A stretch of 64,000 nucleotides of DNA, from positions 30,460-94,459 of the forward strand of contig NZ_REGA01000019.1 in NCBI RefSeq assembly GCF_003841505.1, written 5' to 3'. This document shows, one piece after another, positions 52,808 to 61,505 of the stretch; within the stretch, counting starts at the first letter, position 1; every line of letters begins with the position of its first letter. The stretch comes from Natrarchaeobius chitinivorans (GTDB lineage: Archaea > Halobacteriota > Halobacteria > Halobacteriales > Natrialbaceae). The notes under the pieces were generated by a model, which did not search any database, was not told the origin of the DNA, and worked only from the letters and a program-made list of their open reading frames with translations. The translations under genes and the position numbers were made by a program.

Positions 52808-53724
52808 GCGTCGCCGCAATCGTTCTCGAGGCTGGGCCGGGTGCCGATACGGGCGTCGTCGGCGAAGTACTCGCCGAGGCGATCGGCGACGCGACCGCCG
52901 CCGCTGCGCTCGAGCGCCTGCTTCTGTTCGTCGTCGCGTTTCTCGTCGTCTACGTGATAGGTCGGCTGGTCGTGCTTCCGGTGCTCACCCGCGCGTTCGA
53001 TCGGCGCGACCTCGACCGCCACGCCCGCAGACCGCTGATGAAGATCGCGAAGTTCGGTATCGTGTTCGTCGCGCTTGCGACGGCGTTCGGGGCGGCGGAC
53101 TTCGGGAACTTCCTCGTCTCGCTCGCCGGTATCGCCGCCGCCGGGGCGCTGGCGGTCGGGCTGGCGATGCAAAACGTCATCAGGAACTTCGTCGCGGGCG
53201 TGTTCATTTACATCGACCGCCCGTTCAAGATCGGCGACTGGATCGAGTGGGACGACCACGCTGGCGTCGTCGAAGACATCAGCCTCCGGGTGACCCGGGT
53301 GCGAACGTTCGACAACGAACTGTTGACCGTCCCAAACTCGGCGCTCACCGAGAACGTCTTGAAAAACCCCGTCGACGCCGACGCGCTCCGGTTGAAGTTC
53401 GTCTTCGGTATCGGCTACGACGACGACATCGAGCGGGCCACCGAGATCATCGTCGCGGAAGCCGAGGATCATCCGGATATCGCGGTCGATCCCGCACCGT
53501 CCGTTCGGCTAACGGAACTCGGCAACTCCGACGTGGGGCTGCAGTCGCGGTTCTGGATCGAAAACCCTTCCCGCGCAGATTTCGTCCGAATCAAGGGCGA
53601 GTACGTCACCGCAGTCAAAGAGCGCTTCGACGAGGAGGGTATCGACATCCCCTACCCCGTCCGCACTCTCGAGGGAGGGCTGGCACTCGAGCAACGGCCC
53701 GATCTCTCGTCGGCAGCCGAGTAG
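52804..53724 (+). CDS. MscS-family mechanosensitive channel
   Basis: A 306-residue channel with three membrane helices (about 33-60, 78-105 and 107-130). The pore-lining Gly/Ala-rich helix AGIAAAGALAVGLAMQNVIRNFVAGVFI is typical of MscS, followed by DRPFKIGDWIEWDDHAGVVEDISLRVTRVRTFDNELLTVPNS and the cytosolic cage. It releases solutes when osmotic pressure falls. It is coupled to yhbY by an ATGA overlap. Confidence 0.93.
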   Translation: MSVAAIVLEAGPGADTGVVGEVLAEAIGDATAAAALERLLLFVVAFLVVYVIGRLVVLPVLTRAFDRRDLDRHARRPLMKIAKFGIVFVALATAFGAADFGNFLVSLAGIAAAGALAVGLAMQNVIRNFVAGVFIYIDRPFKIGDWIEWDDHAGVVEDISLRVTRVRTFDNELLTVPNSALTENVLKNPVDADALRLKFVFGIGYDDDIERATEIIVAEAEDHPDIAVDPAPSVRLTELGNSDVGLQSRFWIENPSRADFVRIKGEYVTAVKERFDEEGIDIPYPVRTLEGGLALEQRPDLSSAAE

Positions 53725-53796
53725 TCACTCCGTGGGTTTCGGAACCGTCACGGGATTTCGAGACGGAAATCGGTCGGATTTTCGGGCCACAGATCG

Positions 53797-54618
53797 TCAG
53801 GAGACGTCTTCGACCTCCGCGTCTTCGGGCGGATCGAAGGCGAACGTCTCGTCGTCGACGCCGGCGTTAAACGTCACCTCGTCGAACCGTTCGGTCAGGG
53901 TGTGTCGGTCCCCGTCGGGTCGTTCGACGACGAGTTCCTCTTTCAGTGGATATGCGTACTCGGCGTCGATCCAGATCGTCTGCTGGTGGACAGCGAGTTC
54001 GTCGGCCGGGTCGACGGTCTCGAGGGCGTAGACGAACTCCGTCTCACCCACCAGCAACGAAATGCCGTCTTCGACGACTTCGTCTCTGGCCTCGACCTCG
54101 AGGACGTGCGCGTCACGGTTCGCGATCGTCTCCGTGCCGCGATACTCGAGATCGTACATCTCGAGTTGCCGTTCGGCCTGTTCGGCACGCGCGGCGCGAA
54201 CGTCCTCGTTTCCGTACGGTTCGTCCGCCTCGTAGTAACTCGCCGAGTTCGATTCCGCGTCGTACCACCACGTCGTGGTGGCGTTGGAGACGTAGATCGT
54301 TCCATCCGTGGCGGTCGGGGACTCGAGGACCTCGCTTCGATAGTCGACGTACGGTCGTTCGTGAACCCTGATGACTTCCGCCGCGGTCTCTGTCCCGTCC
54401 GTCGCTGTCGTCGTCCGCACGCCGGAGACGTCCTCTAGATCGTCGCTGTGGACGAACGCAGCCTCGAACACCGCTTCAGGGTCCGGCTCGTGGTCCAGGT
54501 TGGCGTCTGGATCCTCGGTGGAACCGTCGCCAAGGGGTTCGCCGGGGACGCTGCATCCGCCAAGGAGCAAGACGACGGCGAGAATACAGAGCACGGCTAC
54601 GGAGTGACTTCGGCCCAT
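53797..54618 (-). CDS. LolA-like/DUF4367-type lipoprotein
   Basis: A 273-residue protein with a signal peptide and lipobox (LLLGGCSVPG, Cys about 22). The mature part is beta-rich and contains TIYVSNATTTWWYDAESNSASYYEADEPYG and QTIWIDAEYAYPLKEELVVE, the concave-barrel pattern of LolA-type carriers. The ATG at 54618 (MGRSHSV) fits a signal sequence. The partner is unknown; an archaeal cell has no outer membrane, so lipid or protein binding at the cell surface is inferred. Confidence 0.75.
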   Translation of the reverse strand: MGRSHSVAVLCILAVVLLLGGCSVPGEPLGDGSTEDPDANLDHEPDPEAVFEAAFVHSDDLEDVSGVRTTTATDGTETAAEVIRVHERPYVDYRSEVLESPTATDGTIYVSNATTTWWYDAESNSASYYEADEPYGNEDVRAARAEQAERQLEMYDLEYRGTETIANRDAHVLEVEARDEVVEDGISLLVGETEFVYALETVDPADELAVHQQTIWIDAEYAYPLKEELVVERPDGDRHTLTERFDEVTFNAGVDDETFAFDPPEDAEVEDVS

Positions 54619-54689
54619 TGGTGAACCTCTCGAAAGAATCGTGGTAAGTTTTTTCATCGCTGGACAGCGGTATTACAGAAAGAACAGGC

Positions 54690-54725
54690 GAAAGCCCACG
54701 GCTGTAGCCCTGCGGATGAAGCCGT
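54690..54725 (+). mobile_element. Relic of an IS605/IS1341-type right end
   Basis: AAAGCCCACGGCTGTAGCCC followed by TGCGGATGAAGCC resembles the terminal hairpin of haloarchaeal IS200/IS605-group elements (AAAGCCCACGGCTTTAGCCG-like). No tnpB frame adjoins it. It lies in the 211-bp gap between the lipoprotein and DMT transporter genes; the match is from memory, so confidence is low. Confidence 0.3.
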
Positions 54726-54829
54726 CACTGCTGGATTATTCCACGTTACACGACAACCCGGACCTTCGTAGTGGCGTCGCGTCGAGACAGTGTCATCCCG
54801 GGGCGATACGTCCCGGTCGCTCGAGGGGC

Positions 54830-55771
54830 TCACGATCCTTGCCCGTCGTTCGAGACGAGAAAGACGCCGACGGCCATCACGATCCCACCGAGGACGAACC
54901 GGGTGCCGAGTGATTCACCGAGTATCGTCGCTCCGAGCAGGCCGCCGACGATCGGCTGGGCGAAAAAGAACGCGGAGATGACGCTTGCGTCGACGTACTC
55001 CATTCCCTTGTACCAGAGGTACCACGCCGCCGCGGTTCCGAAGAGGCCGAGGTAGAGGACCGCGCCGACGACGCCTAGCGTCGGTTCGATCGCCCGGATC
55101 GACGCGTCCGTGATCGCTACCTCGAGCGGAACCAGCGCCGCGAGCATCGGCACCGCCGCCACACAGGAGTAGGTCGTCGCCTCGAGCGCGGAGTACCGGT
55201 CGATCAGCGGTTTCCCCCAGACGGTGTAGAGCGCCCAGGTCACGCTCGCGAGCAACAGCAAGACGATGCCCGTCGTGGCGACGCCGGCGAGTTCGGCGAG
55301 GTCGTACTGTCCAGAGACGACGACGATCGTTCCCACGGTTGCGAGGGCGATCCCGATACCGAGACGGGGCGTGAGTCGCTCTCCGAGGAGGGTGACGCCG
55401 AGGAGGATCGTAAACACCGGCGTCAGGACGGTGATGAGCGAGCCCTGGCTCGCGGTCGTGAGCGCGGTCCCGAGAAACTGCGTCGCCATCGACGCCGCGA
55501 GGACGCCGCCGAGGCCGGTGAACGCGAGGAGATCGCGACGGTCGAACCGACGGCGAGGATACAGCAGCCGAACGACGACGAGCAACGCCGTCGCTCCCAC
55601 GACGACTCGCAGGAACGCGAGCGTCATCGGCGGTACGGCGTCGAACCCCCACATGCTCACGACGTAGAGTCCACCCCACAGCGTCGCCGCTGCGAGGGGG
55701 GCGAGAGCGAACAGGTACGCCGAAACCATCGCCGTCGATCTCGAGGAGCGGATGACTGCCGGGATCGACAT
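54830..55771 (-). CDS. DMT-superfamily (EamA) transporter
   Basis: A 313-residue protein with about ten helices in two EamA repeats. It has LWGGLYVVSMWGFDAVPPMTLAFLRVVVGA in the first half and LGLFGTAAAWYLWYKGMEYVDASVISAFFFAQPIVGGLLGATILGE in the second. EamA proteins export amino acids or other metabolites; the substrate is unknown. A second possible start is the ATG at 55729. Confidence 0.9.
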   Translation of the reverse strand: MSIPAVIRSSRSTAMVSAYLFALAPLAAATLWGGLYVVSMWGFDAVPPMTLAFLRVVVGATALLVVVRLLYPRRRFDRRDLLAFTGLGGVLAASMATQFLGTALTTASQGSLITVLTPVFTILLGVTLLGERLTPRLGIGIALATVGTIVVVSGQYDLAELAGVATTGIVLLLLASVTWALYTVWGKPLIDRYSALEATTYSCVAAVPMLAALVPLEVAITDASIRAIEPTLGVVGAVLYLGLFGTAAAWYLWYKGMEYVDASVISAFFFAQPIVGGLLGATILGESLGTRFVLGGIVMAVGVFLVSNDGQGS

Positions 55772-55934
55772 CAGTCGGATCCAGGGTACCGTGATTCGGG
55801 CTGGAGTTGCTTCCGGCTCGCGGTCGGACTGGCAGCGTCGAAGTCGTACACAGGCCCACCTCGTAGTCCGCGAGTATCGAGGTTACGATCCGCCGCGACG
55901 AGCCTCGAGCGGAGACGGAATTCGGATGACCCGC

Positions 55935-56735
55935 TCACCTGGTGTACTCTCGCTTCGCCTCGTCGGCGTACGAATCAGCCAGTCGAACGGGTTCGGGGAG
56001 TTTGTACGTCGTGGCGAGGGCTGCGGCCGCGTCGGCGGCGGTCTCCGGACCGACGCGGTGGCCGGGGCTGACGTAGAGGGGATTGATCGACCGATCCGGC
56101 GAGTCGTACTGTCTCGTCTGGACGGCGTAACCGAGCAGGGTCCCCTCGTCGGCATCGACCCGCGAGTTCGCCTCGATGGGGACGTGGGTCCCCGGCGACA
56201 GGTTCTCCGTGTCGCCTCGAGGCTCCCCGCAGAGCAAACTCTTCGCGACGCCGACGCTCGGGACGTCCAGAACGACGCCGACGTGGGTCGCGATTCCGGC
56301 CTGCCGAAAGTGGATGCGGCCGCTGCCGTCGAACAGCAGGAGGTCCGGATCACAGGACAGTTCCTCGAGCGCCGCGAGGATTGGCCCACCCTCCCGGAAC
56401 GCGAGCAGTCCCGGAACGTAGGGGATCTCGAGGGACGTCACGGCGTGGACGCGTTCGATCACTTCGCCGCCTCGCATCGCGACGACGGCGCTCAGGGCGC
56501 GGTCCTGGTCGCCGGCCTCGTTCGTGAGAAACGACTGGTCGACGCCCGCGACGAGCGGCGTTTCGGTCCCGCTCGAGGCCGTTCCGAGTGGGTTTCCGAG
56601 GGTGGCGGGGTCGAACGAGAAGTCGTCCTCGAAGACGGCGGCTGCGGCGATTTCGCGTTGCATGGCCTCCATCTCCGCGCGCTCGAGATGGGCGTCGGGC
56701 GCGAGGTCGGGGCGGGGCGGTGGGGGCGGAGTCAT
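55935..56735 (-). CDS. nfi: Endonuclease V
   Basis: A 266-residue deoxyinosine-specific endonuclease: AGVDQSFL with the first catalytic Asp, TSLEIPYVPGLLAFREGGPILAALEEL and LLFDGSGRIHFRQAGIATHVGVVL with the second catalytic Asp. It nicks DNA near deaminated adenine. The first 20 residues are Pro-rich and unusual. It is not obviously linked to the flanking genes. Confidence 0.92.
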   Translation of the reverse strand: MTPPPPPRPDLAPDAHLERAEMEAMQREIAAAAVFEDDFSFDPATLGNPLGTASSGTETPLVAGVDQSFLTNEAGDQDRALSAVVAMRGGEVIERVHAVTSLEIPYVPGLLAFREGGPILAALEELSCDPDLLLFDGSGRIHFRQAGIATHVGVVLDVPSVGVAKSLLCGEPRGDTENLSPGTHVPIEANSRVDADEGTLLGYAVQTRQYDSPDRSINPLYVSPGHRVGPETAADAAAALATTYKLPEPVRLADSYADEAKREYTR

Positions 56736-56805
56736 CGGTCGTGTCCCGATTGGAGCGCGACGAAAATCAGTCGTATGGTATCTACGGGGGTAAACTCGGA
56801 ATCAT

Positions 56806-56890
56806 GGGTCGCTCGAGGGCGGACTTGGAACCAAGGGTCGTTCGAGGGCGGACCCGGAATCAAGAGTCGCTCGAGGGGGGACCTCGAAGG
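56806..56890. repeat. 29-bp tandem repeat, three copies
   Basis: GGGTCGCTCGAGGGCGGACT followed by TGGAACCAA begins at 56806 and recurs at 56835 and 56864 with minor changes; a partial unit precedes it. It is in the 557-bp gap upstream of the endonuclease V gene. The rest of that gap (56891-57198) shows an AT-rich stretch at 56945-56990 and no gene. Confidence 0.8.
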
Positions 56891-57198
56891 CGGTTGATCC
56901 GATGGAACTTATGCATCTCTGTGAACCGCTAGGAAGGCCGAATCTCCTATACTTCGAATATCAAAGTAAAATGCTTCGAAAGTAGAAGTGTTGGCGGAAG
57001 GCACTCAAGCAACCTCGAGAAACCCTTCGGAGTTCGCGTCACCGCTTCTCGGAACCGCCGGCGGGTCGCGTCGACGCTCCTCGAGAGTCCTTCCACCGAA
57101 AATCGAACGAGTCCGTTCGCTCCCGGGTCAGTTCATCGCCGAGCGCGCTCGAGTCGCCCAGAAACGCGAATCGACCGACCGTCGCACCGATCGACGCT

Positions 57199-57284
57199 TG
57201 ATACGGATTGCTGTACCGATTTATCGGCGCACCCGCCGCCCGGGTCCCGGGTGCGCCGGTACTGATTTACAGTAAATCGTATGA
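57199..57284. repeat. Copy of the 3'-end palindromic repeat family
   Basis: TGATACGGATTGCTGTACCG at the left and TTTACAGTAAATCGTATGA at the right are inverted arms, with GCACCCGC / GGGTGCGCC in the inner stem. It lies 8 bp beyond the stop of the minus-strand rhomboid gene and is oriented opposite to the copies at 30852 and 58339. Confidence 0.8.
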
Positions 57285-57292
57285 GAGGAGTA

Positions 57293-58231
57293 CTAGAACC
57301 GACCTCGGCCGGGACCACCTGGGCCGCCTGGGCCCCCTGGGCCGCCGGGACCGCCCGGACCGCCCCCGAGTTGGAACTGGTTCGGCGCGCGGACGTTCTG
57401 GGTTCGTTTGACGTACTCGCCGTAGGCCAGGCCGACGACCAGGCCGACGAGGTGGGCCATGTGCGCGACGTTGCCGCCGCCGCCGGTCCCGATGAAGAAG
57501 ACGCTGATGACGGCCGTCCCTGCCGTGAGCAGCCAGATCGGAACGGGGAGGATGAAGTAGAGGTAGACTTTGAGACTCGGGTTCAGAATGGTCAACACGC
57601 CCATGATCGCCAGTGCGGCACCGCTCGCACCGAGGACGTTCGAGGGAACGCCCTGGTAGAGCGAAATGCCGATCTGTCCGAGCCCGGCGAGGACGCCGCT
57701 GACGACGAACAGGATCGCGAACTTCTTCGAGCCGACGTAGCGCTCGACGAGCGGTCCGAAGAAGAAGATCACGATGCTGTTGAAGACGATGTGGAAGATA
57801 CCGATCGGGCTGTGAGCGAAGATGGACGTGAACCACGTCCAGACGTACTCGGGATTGGACGTCGAGAGTGCGAAGAGGTCGTTGTGCAGGGTTTGCCCGC
57901 CGATCAACAGGGCGATCCACTGGAAGAGAAACGTCAGCCACATCAACGCGAGCACCGTGTAGGTCACGTTCCCGCGGAAGTACCCGAGCGGCCCGCCCGG
58001 ACCGGTGTCGATCGGGAGTTTGTCGGTTACCCTCGACCGCGTCGACGCCCCCCCGTTCTGGACGCTATCGTCGAACCCGCTATCGAAGACGCCGCTCGGG
58101 TCGTCCCAGTTCTGCAGACCCGAACACCCGTGATTTTCCGGCAGCCGGTGGTCGGCACAGTAGGTTCCCCCGCAGTGCCGACAGTTGTACGGCATACTTT
58201 CGTCTTTCCCACACGCGTCGCACTTGGCCAT
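57293..58231 (-). CDS. Rhomboid intramembrane protease with N-terminal AN1 zinc finger
   Basis: A 312-residue fusion. Residues 4-36 form an AN1-type zinc finger (CDACGKDESMPYNCRHCGGTYCADH, then ENHGC). Six membrane helices follow, with the rhomboid Ser in GASGAALAIMG and the His in HMAHLVGLVVG; HSPIGIFHIVFNSIVIFFFG is the conserved second-helix region. The C-terminus is a Gly-Pro tail of GGP repeats. Rhomboids cut within membrane segments; the zinc finger may bind ubiquitin-like SAMP conjugates or other proteins (inferred). Confidence 0.9.
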   Translation of the reverse strand: MAKCDACGKDESMPYNCRHCGGTYCADHRLPENHGCSGLQNWDDPSGVFDSGFDDSVQNGGASTRSRVTDKLPIDTGPGGPLGYFRGNVTYTVLALMWLTFLFQWIALLIGGQTLHNDLFALSTSNPEYVWTWFTSIFAHSPIGIFHIVFNSIVIFFFGPLVERYVGSKKFAILFVVSGVLAGLGQIGISLYQGVPSNVLGASGAALAIMGVLTILNPSLKVYLYFILPVPIWLLTAGTAVISVFFIGTGGGGNVAHMAHLVGLVVGLAYGEYVKRTQNVRAPNQFQLGGGPGGPGGPGGPGGPGGPGRGRF

Positions 58232-58338
58232 TGACCGGGGGTATGTGTGGCACGGCTAAGGGATTTGGGGTTCGCTCCCGGAAGAGGGCCTAGCCCGATC
58301 GAATACCGGTCGGCCCTCGAGATCCGGACTCCGGTGGC

Positions 58339-58421
58339 AGACCGTTTACTGCCCGTCATTGCCGGCGCACCCGCGACCCGGACGACGGTGCGCCGGGACA
58401 TCGGGACGGCAATCCGTATCA
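58339..58421. repeat. Copy of the 3'-end palindromic repeat (includes the glmS stop)
   Basis: AGACCGTTTACTGCCCGTCA at the left and TCGGGACGGCAATCCGTATCA at the right, with GCACCCGC / GGTGCGCC inner arms. The final TCA (58419-58421) is the TGA stop codon of glmS on the minus strand, exactly as at rad50. Confidence 0.78.
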
Positions 58422-60221
58422 CTCGACGGTGACGCTCTTCGCGAGGTTCCGGGGTTTGTCGATCGGCCGGTCGAGCAGGTTCGCCGTCCAGTAGGCGAGC
58501 AACTGGAGCTGGACGTTCGTCAGAACGGGCTCGAGGTATCGGTGTGTGTCCGGCACCTCGAGGACGTGGTCCGCGACGTGATCGACGCCGTCGGGATCGT
58601 CGGTGACGGCGACGACGGGCGCGCCGCGGGCTTCGACCTCCTTGACGTTTCCGAGGGTTTTCTCGACGACGGCGTCAGTGCCGGTCAGGAGCGCGACGAC
58701 CGGCGTTCGCTCGGTCACGAGTGCAAGCGGGCCGTGTTTCAACTCTCCGGCCGGGAACCCCTCCGCGTGCTCGTAGGTGATCTCTTTCATCTTCAGCGCG
58801 CCCTCGAGGGCGACCGGGTGCTGGTACTGCCGGCCGACGAAGAAGTACGCGTCCGAGTCTACCATCTCCTCGGCGACCTCACGAGCGTTCGAGTGATCGA
58901 GCACGCGCTGAATCTGCGCGGGTAGATCCCGAATCGCCTCGAGAAACGGGCGCTCGATCCCGTCGGCGAGGACGCTCGCGATCATCGACAACGTCGCCAG
59001 CTGGCTGGCGAACGATTTCGTCGCGGCGACGCTGATCTCCGGGCCGGCGCGGATGTAGACGGCGGCGTCACACTCTCGAGCGGCGGAGCTGCCGACGACG
59101 TTCGTCACCGCGAGCGTCGTCGCACCGGCACCGTTCGCGTCCCGCAGCGCCGAGAGCGTGTCGGCCGTTTCCCCGCTCTGGGTGACGCCAATTACGATGG
59201 TGTCCTCCGTGATCGGCACTCGCTCCGTCTCGTACTCGCTCGCCACGAACGCCGCTGCGGGAATCCCACGCTCGCGAAACAGGGACGCGGCGTAGGACAT
59301 CGCGTAGTACGACGTTCCGCAGCCGACGAACTGGACGCGTTCGGCCTCACGCCGTATCGACTCCGGAACGGCGGAAAGCTCGATCGAGCCGTCCAGCTCC
59401 GACACTCGCCCCCGGGTGGCCTGACGGACTGCCTGGGGTTGCTCGTAGATCTCCTTGAGCATGTAGTGGTCGTAGCCGCTCTTGCCGACGTCCTCCGGGT
59501 CCCACTCGACCGTCTCCACGCTCGGTTCGACGACCGAGCCGTCGTCGTCCCTGATGACGACCTCCGACGGCGTCAGCCGAACGAACTGCTCGTCCTCGAG
59601 GTAGATCACCCGGTCGGTGTGCTCGAGGAACGCGGGAACGTCGCTCGCGAGATAGGTCGTCTCCCCGTCGAGGCCGAGCACCAGCGGGGAGTGTCGCCGC
59701 GTCGCGTAGACGGCGTCCGAGCCCGCGATAGTAGCTGCCACCGCGTAACTGCCGTCGATGTGCTCGATCGCGCGTTCGAACGCCGCCTCCGGGTCCAGCC
59801 CCCGCTCGAGGGACGCTTCGATCAGGTGGGGGATGACCTCGGTATCGGTGTCGCTCTCGAAGACGTGGCCCGACTCGAGGAGGTCGGCGCGAAGTTCCTC
59901 GGCGTTCGTGACGATCCCGTTGTGAACCACCGCCACGCGTCCCTCGCAGTCGGTGTGGGGGTGAGCGTTCTCGTCGGTCGGCGGCCCGTGCGTGCTCCAG
60001 CGCGTGTGTCCGATACCTGCGGGACCGGCAACGTCGTCCGTCGGGACCGCCTCTTCGAGCGCCGAGAGCTCGCCGGCTCGTTTGTACACCTCGAGCGCCG
60101 AGTCGGCGACCGCGAGCCCGGCCGAGTCGTACCCCCGGTACTCGAGGCGCTCGAGGCCAGCGAGCAGTACGTCTTCCGCCGGCATCGGATCGGAGCCGAC
60201 GTAGCCGATGATTCCGCACAT
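58419..60221 (-). CDS. glmS: Glutamine-fructose-6-phosphate aminotransferase (isomerizing)
   Basis: A 600-residue enzyme. The N-terminal glutaminase begins MCGIIGYVG with nucleophile Cys2, and has GIGHTRWSTHG and HNGIVTNAEEL. Two SIS domains follow (CGTSYYAMSYAAS, VTQSGETADTLSAL and KEITYEHAEGFPAGELKHGPLAL), and the C-terminal NLAKSVTVE tail is typical. It makes glucosamine-6-phosphate for surface glycans. The ATG shares a base with the stop of the nucleotidyltransferase upstream (TAATG). Confidence 0.95.
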   Translation of the reverse strand: MCGIIGYVGSDPMPAEDVLLAGLERLEYRGYDSAGLAVADSALEVYKRAGELSALEEAVPTDDVAGPAGIGHTRWSTHGPPTDENAHPHTDCEGRVAVVHNGIVTNAEELRADLLESGHVFESDTDTEVIPHLIEASLERGLDPEAAFERAIEHIDGSYAVAATIAGSDAVYATRRHSPLVLGLDGETTYLASDVPAFLEHTDRVIYLEDEQFVRLTPSEVVIRDDDGSVVEPSVETVEWDPEDVGKSGYDHYMLKEIYEQPQAVRQATRGRVSELDGSIELSAVPESIRREAERVQFVGCGTSYYAMSYAASLFRERGIPAAAFVASEYETERVPITEDTIVIGVTQSGETADTLSALRDANGAGATTLAVTNVVGSSAARECDAAVYIRAGPEISVAATKSFASQLATLSMIASVLADGIERPFLEAIRDLPAQIQRVLDHSNAREVAEEMVDSDAYFFVGRQYQHPVALEGALKMKEITYEHAEGFPAGELKHGPLALVTERTPVVALLTGTDAVVEKTLGNVKEVEARGAPVVAVTDDPDGVDHVADHVLEVPDTHRYLEPVLTNVQLQLLAYWTANLLDRPIDKPRNLAKSVTVE

Positions 60222-61402
60222 TAGCGACCCACCGTCCTCACGTCCGTATTTCGTCCGCTGACGAGCGAACCGGCCCGAACGACGGCATCAGCGCCGACGA
60301 TGGCTCCCGGAACGTACCGCGTCCCGCCCCGGTCGTCGACGCGGTCGCCGAAGAGCGCGCCGAGCTGTCGGTCCTCGTGGATTCGATCGCCCACGCGAAC
60401 GTCGCCCGGTCCGCCGGGAACGACTGCCCCCGCTCCGACGTGGACGCCGCGTCCGACGACGCAGTCGATCAGCGTCGCGTTTTCCCCGATGCGGACGTCC
60501 GTATCGACCACGCAGCGCTCGACGACCGCGTTCGATCCAACCGTCGCGTTCGTCCCGAGGGTCACGTTCGGACCGACGACCGCGTTCGGGCCGATCTCGC
60601 AGTCGTCGCCGGCGACGATCGGCTCCCTGATCACCGCGGAGTCGTGAACCGAAAGAGACGAATCGGTCCTCGAGACCTCGGTCTGGCCGCCGTTTTCGAT
60701 GATCGTCTCCGCCACGTCCAGCAGATCCCACGGGTACGTGGCGTCCGCCCAGAACCCCTCGGATTCGACTCCCCGAACGCCGTCGCGCTCGTCGATCAGC
60801 TCCTCGATCGCATCGACGATCTGCTGTTCGCCCGCTCGCGGTACCGCTCGGCGAATCGCATCGAAGACGACCGGTTCGAACGCGTACACGCCCGCATTGA
60901 GGCGGTAGTCCCGATCGTCTCGAGGCGCTTCGACGATCTCGGTGACGCTTTCGCCGTCGGTCAGGACGCCGCCGTAGTCGCCGACGTCGGATCGACGGAG
61001 CAGTCCAAGCGTCGCAACGGCGTCGCTCGAGGCGTGTGTCTCGAGAACGTCTTCGACGATCCGGCGGTCGATGACCTGATCGCCGTTGACGACCAGAAAC
61101 GAGCCGTCCACGTACGGCTCCGCGGCCAACACTGCGTGTCCGGTTCCGAGTTGTTTCTCCTGGACGGCGTAGGTGAGCGAGACGCCGCGGTAGGACGGAC
61201 CGAGATGCGATTGAACGTCGGTTCGTTTGTACCCCACGACGACGACGATCGACGTAATTCCGGCGTCGATCACTGCGTCGACTGTATGCTCGAGGATCGG
61301 TCGCGTACCGGCCGAGAGCATGGGTTTGGGCCGATGGCTCGTCAGCGGCCGGAGCCGCTTTCCCTCTCCAGCGGCGAGTACGACGGCGGTAAGATCGGAC
61401 AT
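60221..61402 (-). CDS. Sugar-phosphate nucleotidyltransferase (GlmU-like)
   Basis: A 393-residue protein. The nucleotidyltransferase domain starts LAAGEGKRLRPLTSHRPKPML, with VVNGDQVID as metal site and GFWADATYPWDLLD; the C-terminal 130 residues are hexapeptide repeats of a left-handed beta helix (IGPNAVVGPNVTLGTNATVG). This matches archaeal bifunctional UTP/dTTP sugar-1-phosphate transferases with acetyltransferase-like tail. Coupling to glmS points to UDP-N-acetylglucosamine synthesis. The ATG at 61402 was chosen over an upstream one. Confidence 0.88.
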   Translation of the reverse strand: MSDLTAVVLAAGEGKRLRPLTSHRPKPMLSAGTRPILEHTVDAVIDAGITSIVVVVGYKRTDVQSHLGPSYRGVSLTYAVQEKQLGTGHAVLAAEPYVDGSFLVVNGDQVIDRRIVEDVLETHASSDAVATLGLLRRSDVGDYGGVLTDGESVTEIVEAPRDDRDYRLNAGVYAFEPVVFDAIRRAVPRAGEQQIVDAIEELIDERDGVRGVESEGFWADATYPWDLLDVAETIIENGGQTEVSRTDSSLSVHDSAVIREPIVAGDDCEIGPNAVVGPNVTLGTNATVGSNAVVERCVVDTDVRIGENATLIDCVVGRGVHVGAGAVVPGGPGDVRVGDRIHEDRQLGALFGDRVDDRGGTRYVPGAIVGADAVVRAGSLVSGRNTDVRTVGR

Positions 61403-61505
61403 GCCAGTACCGGCCATGCCGACCTATTTAATCCTTTTACGAACTGGAACAAGCCCTGAAACGAACAGTATCGATGACTGTTCCAGCCACCGGAACGAGA
61501 CGGAG

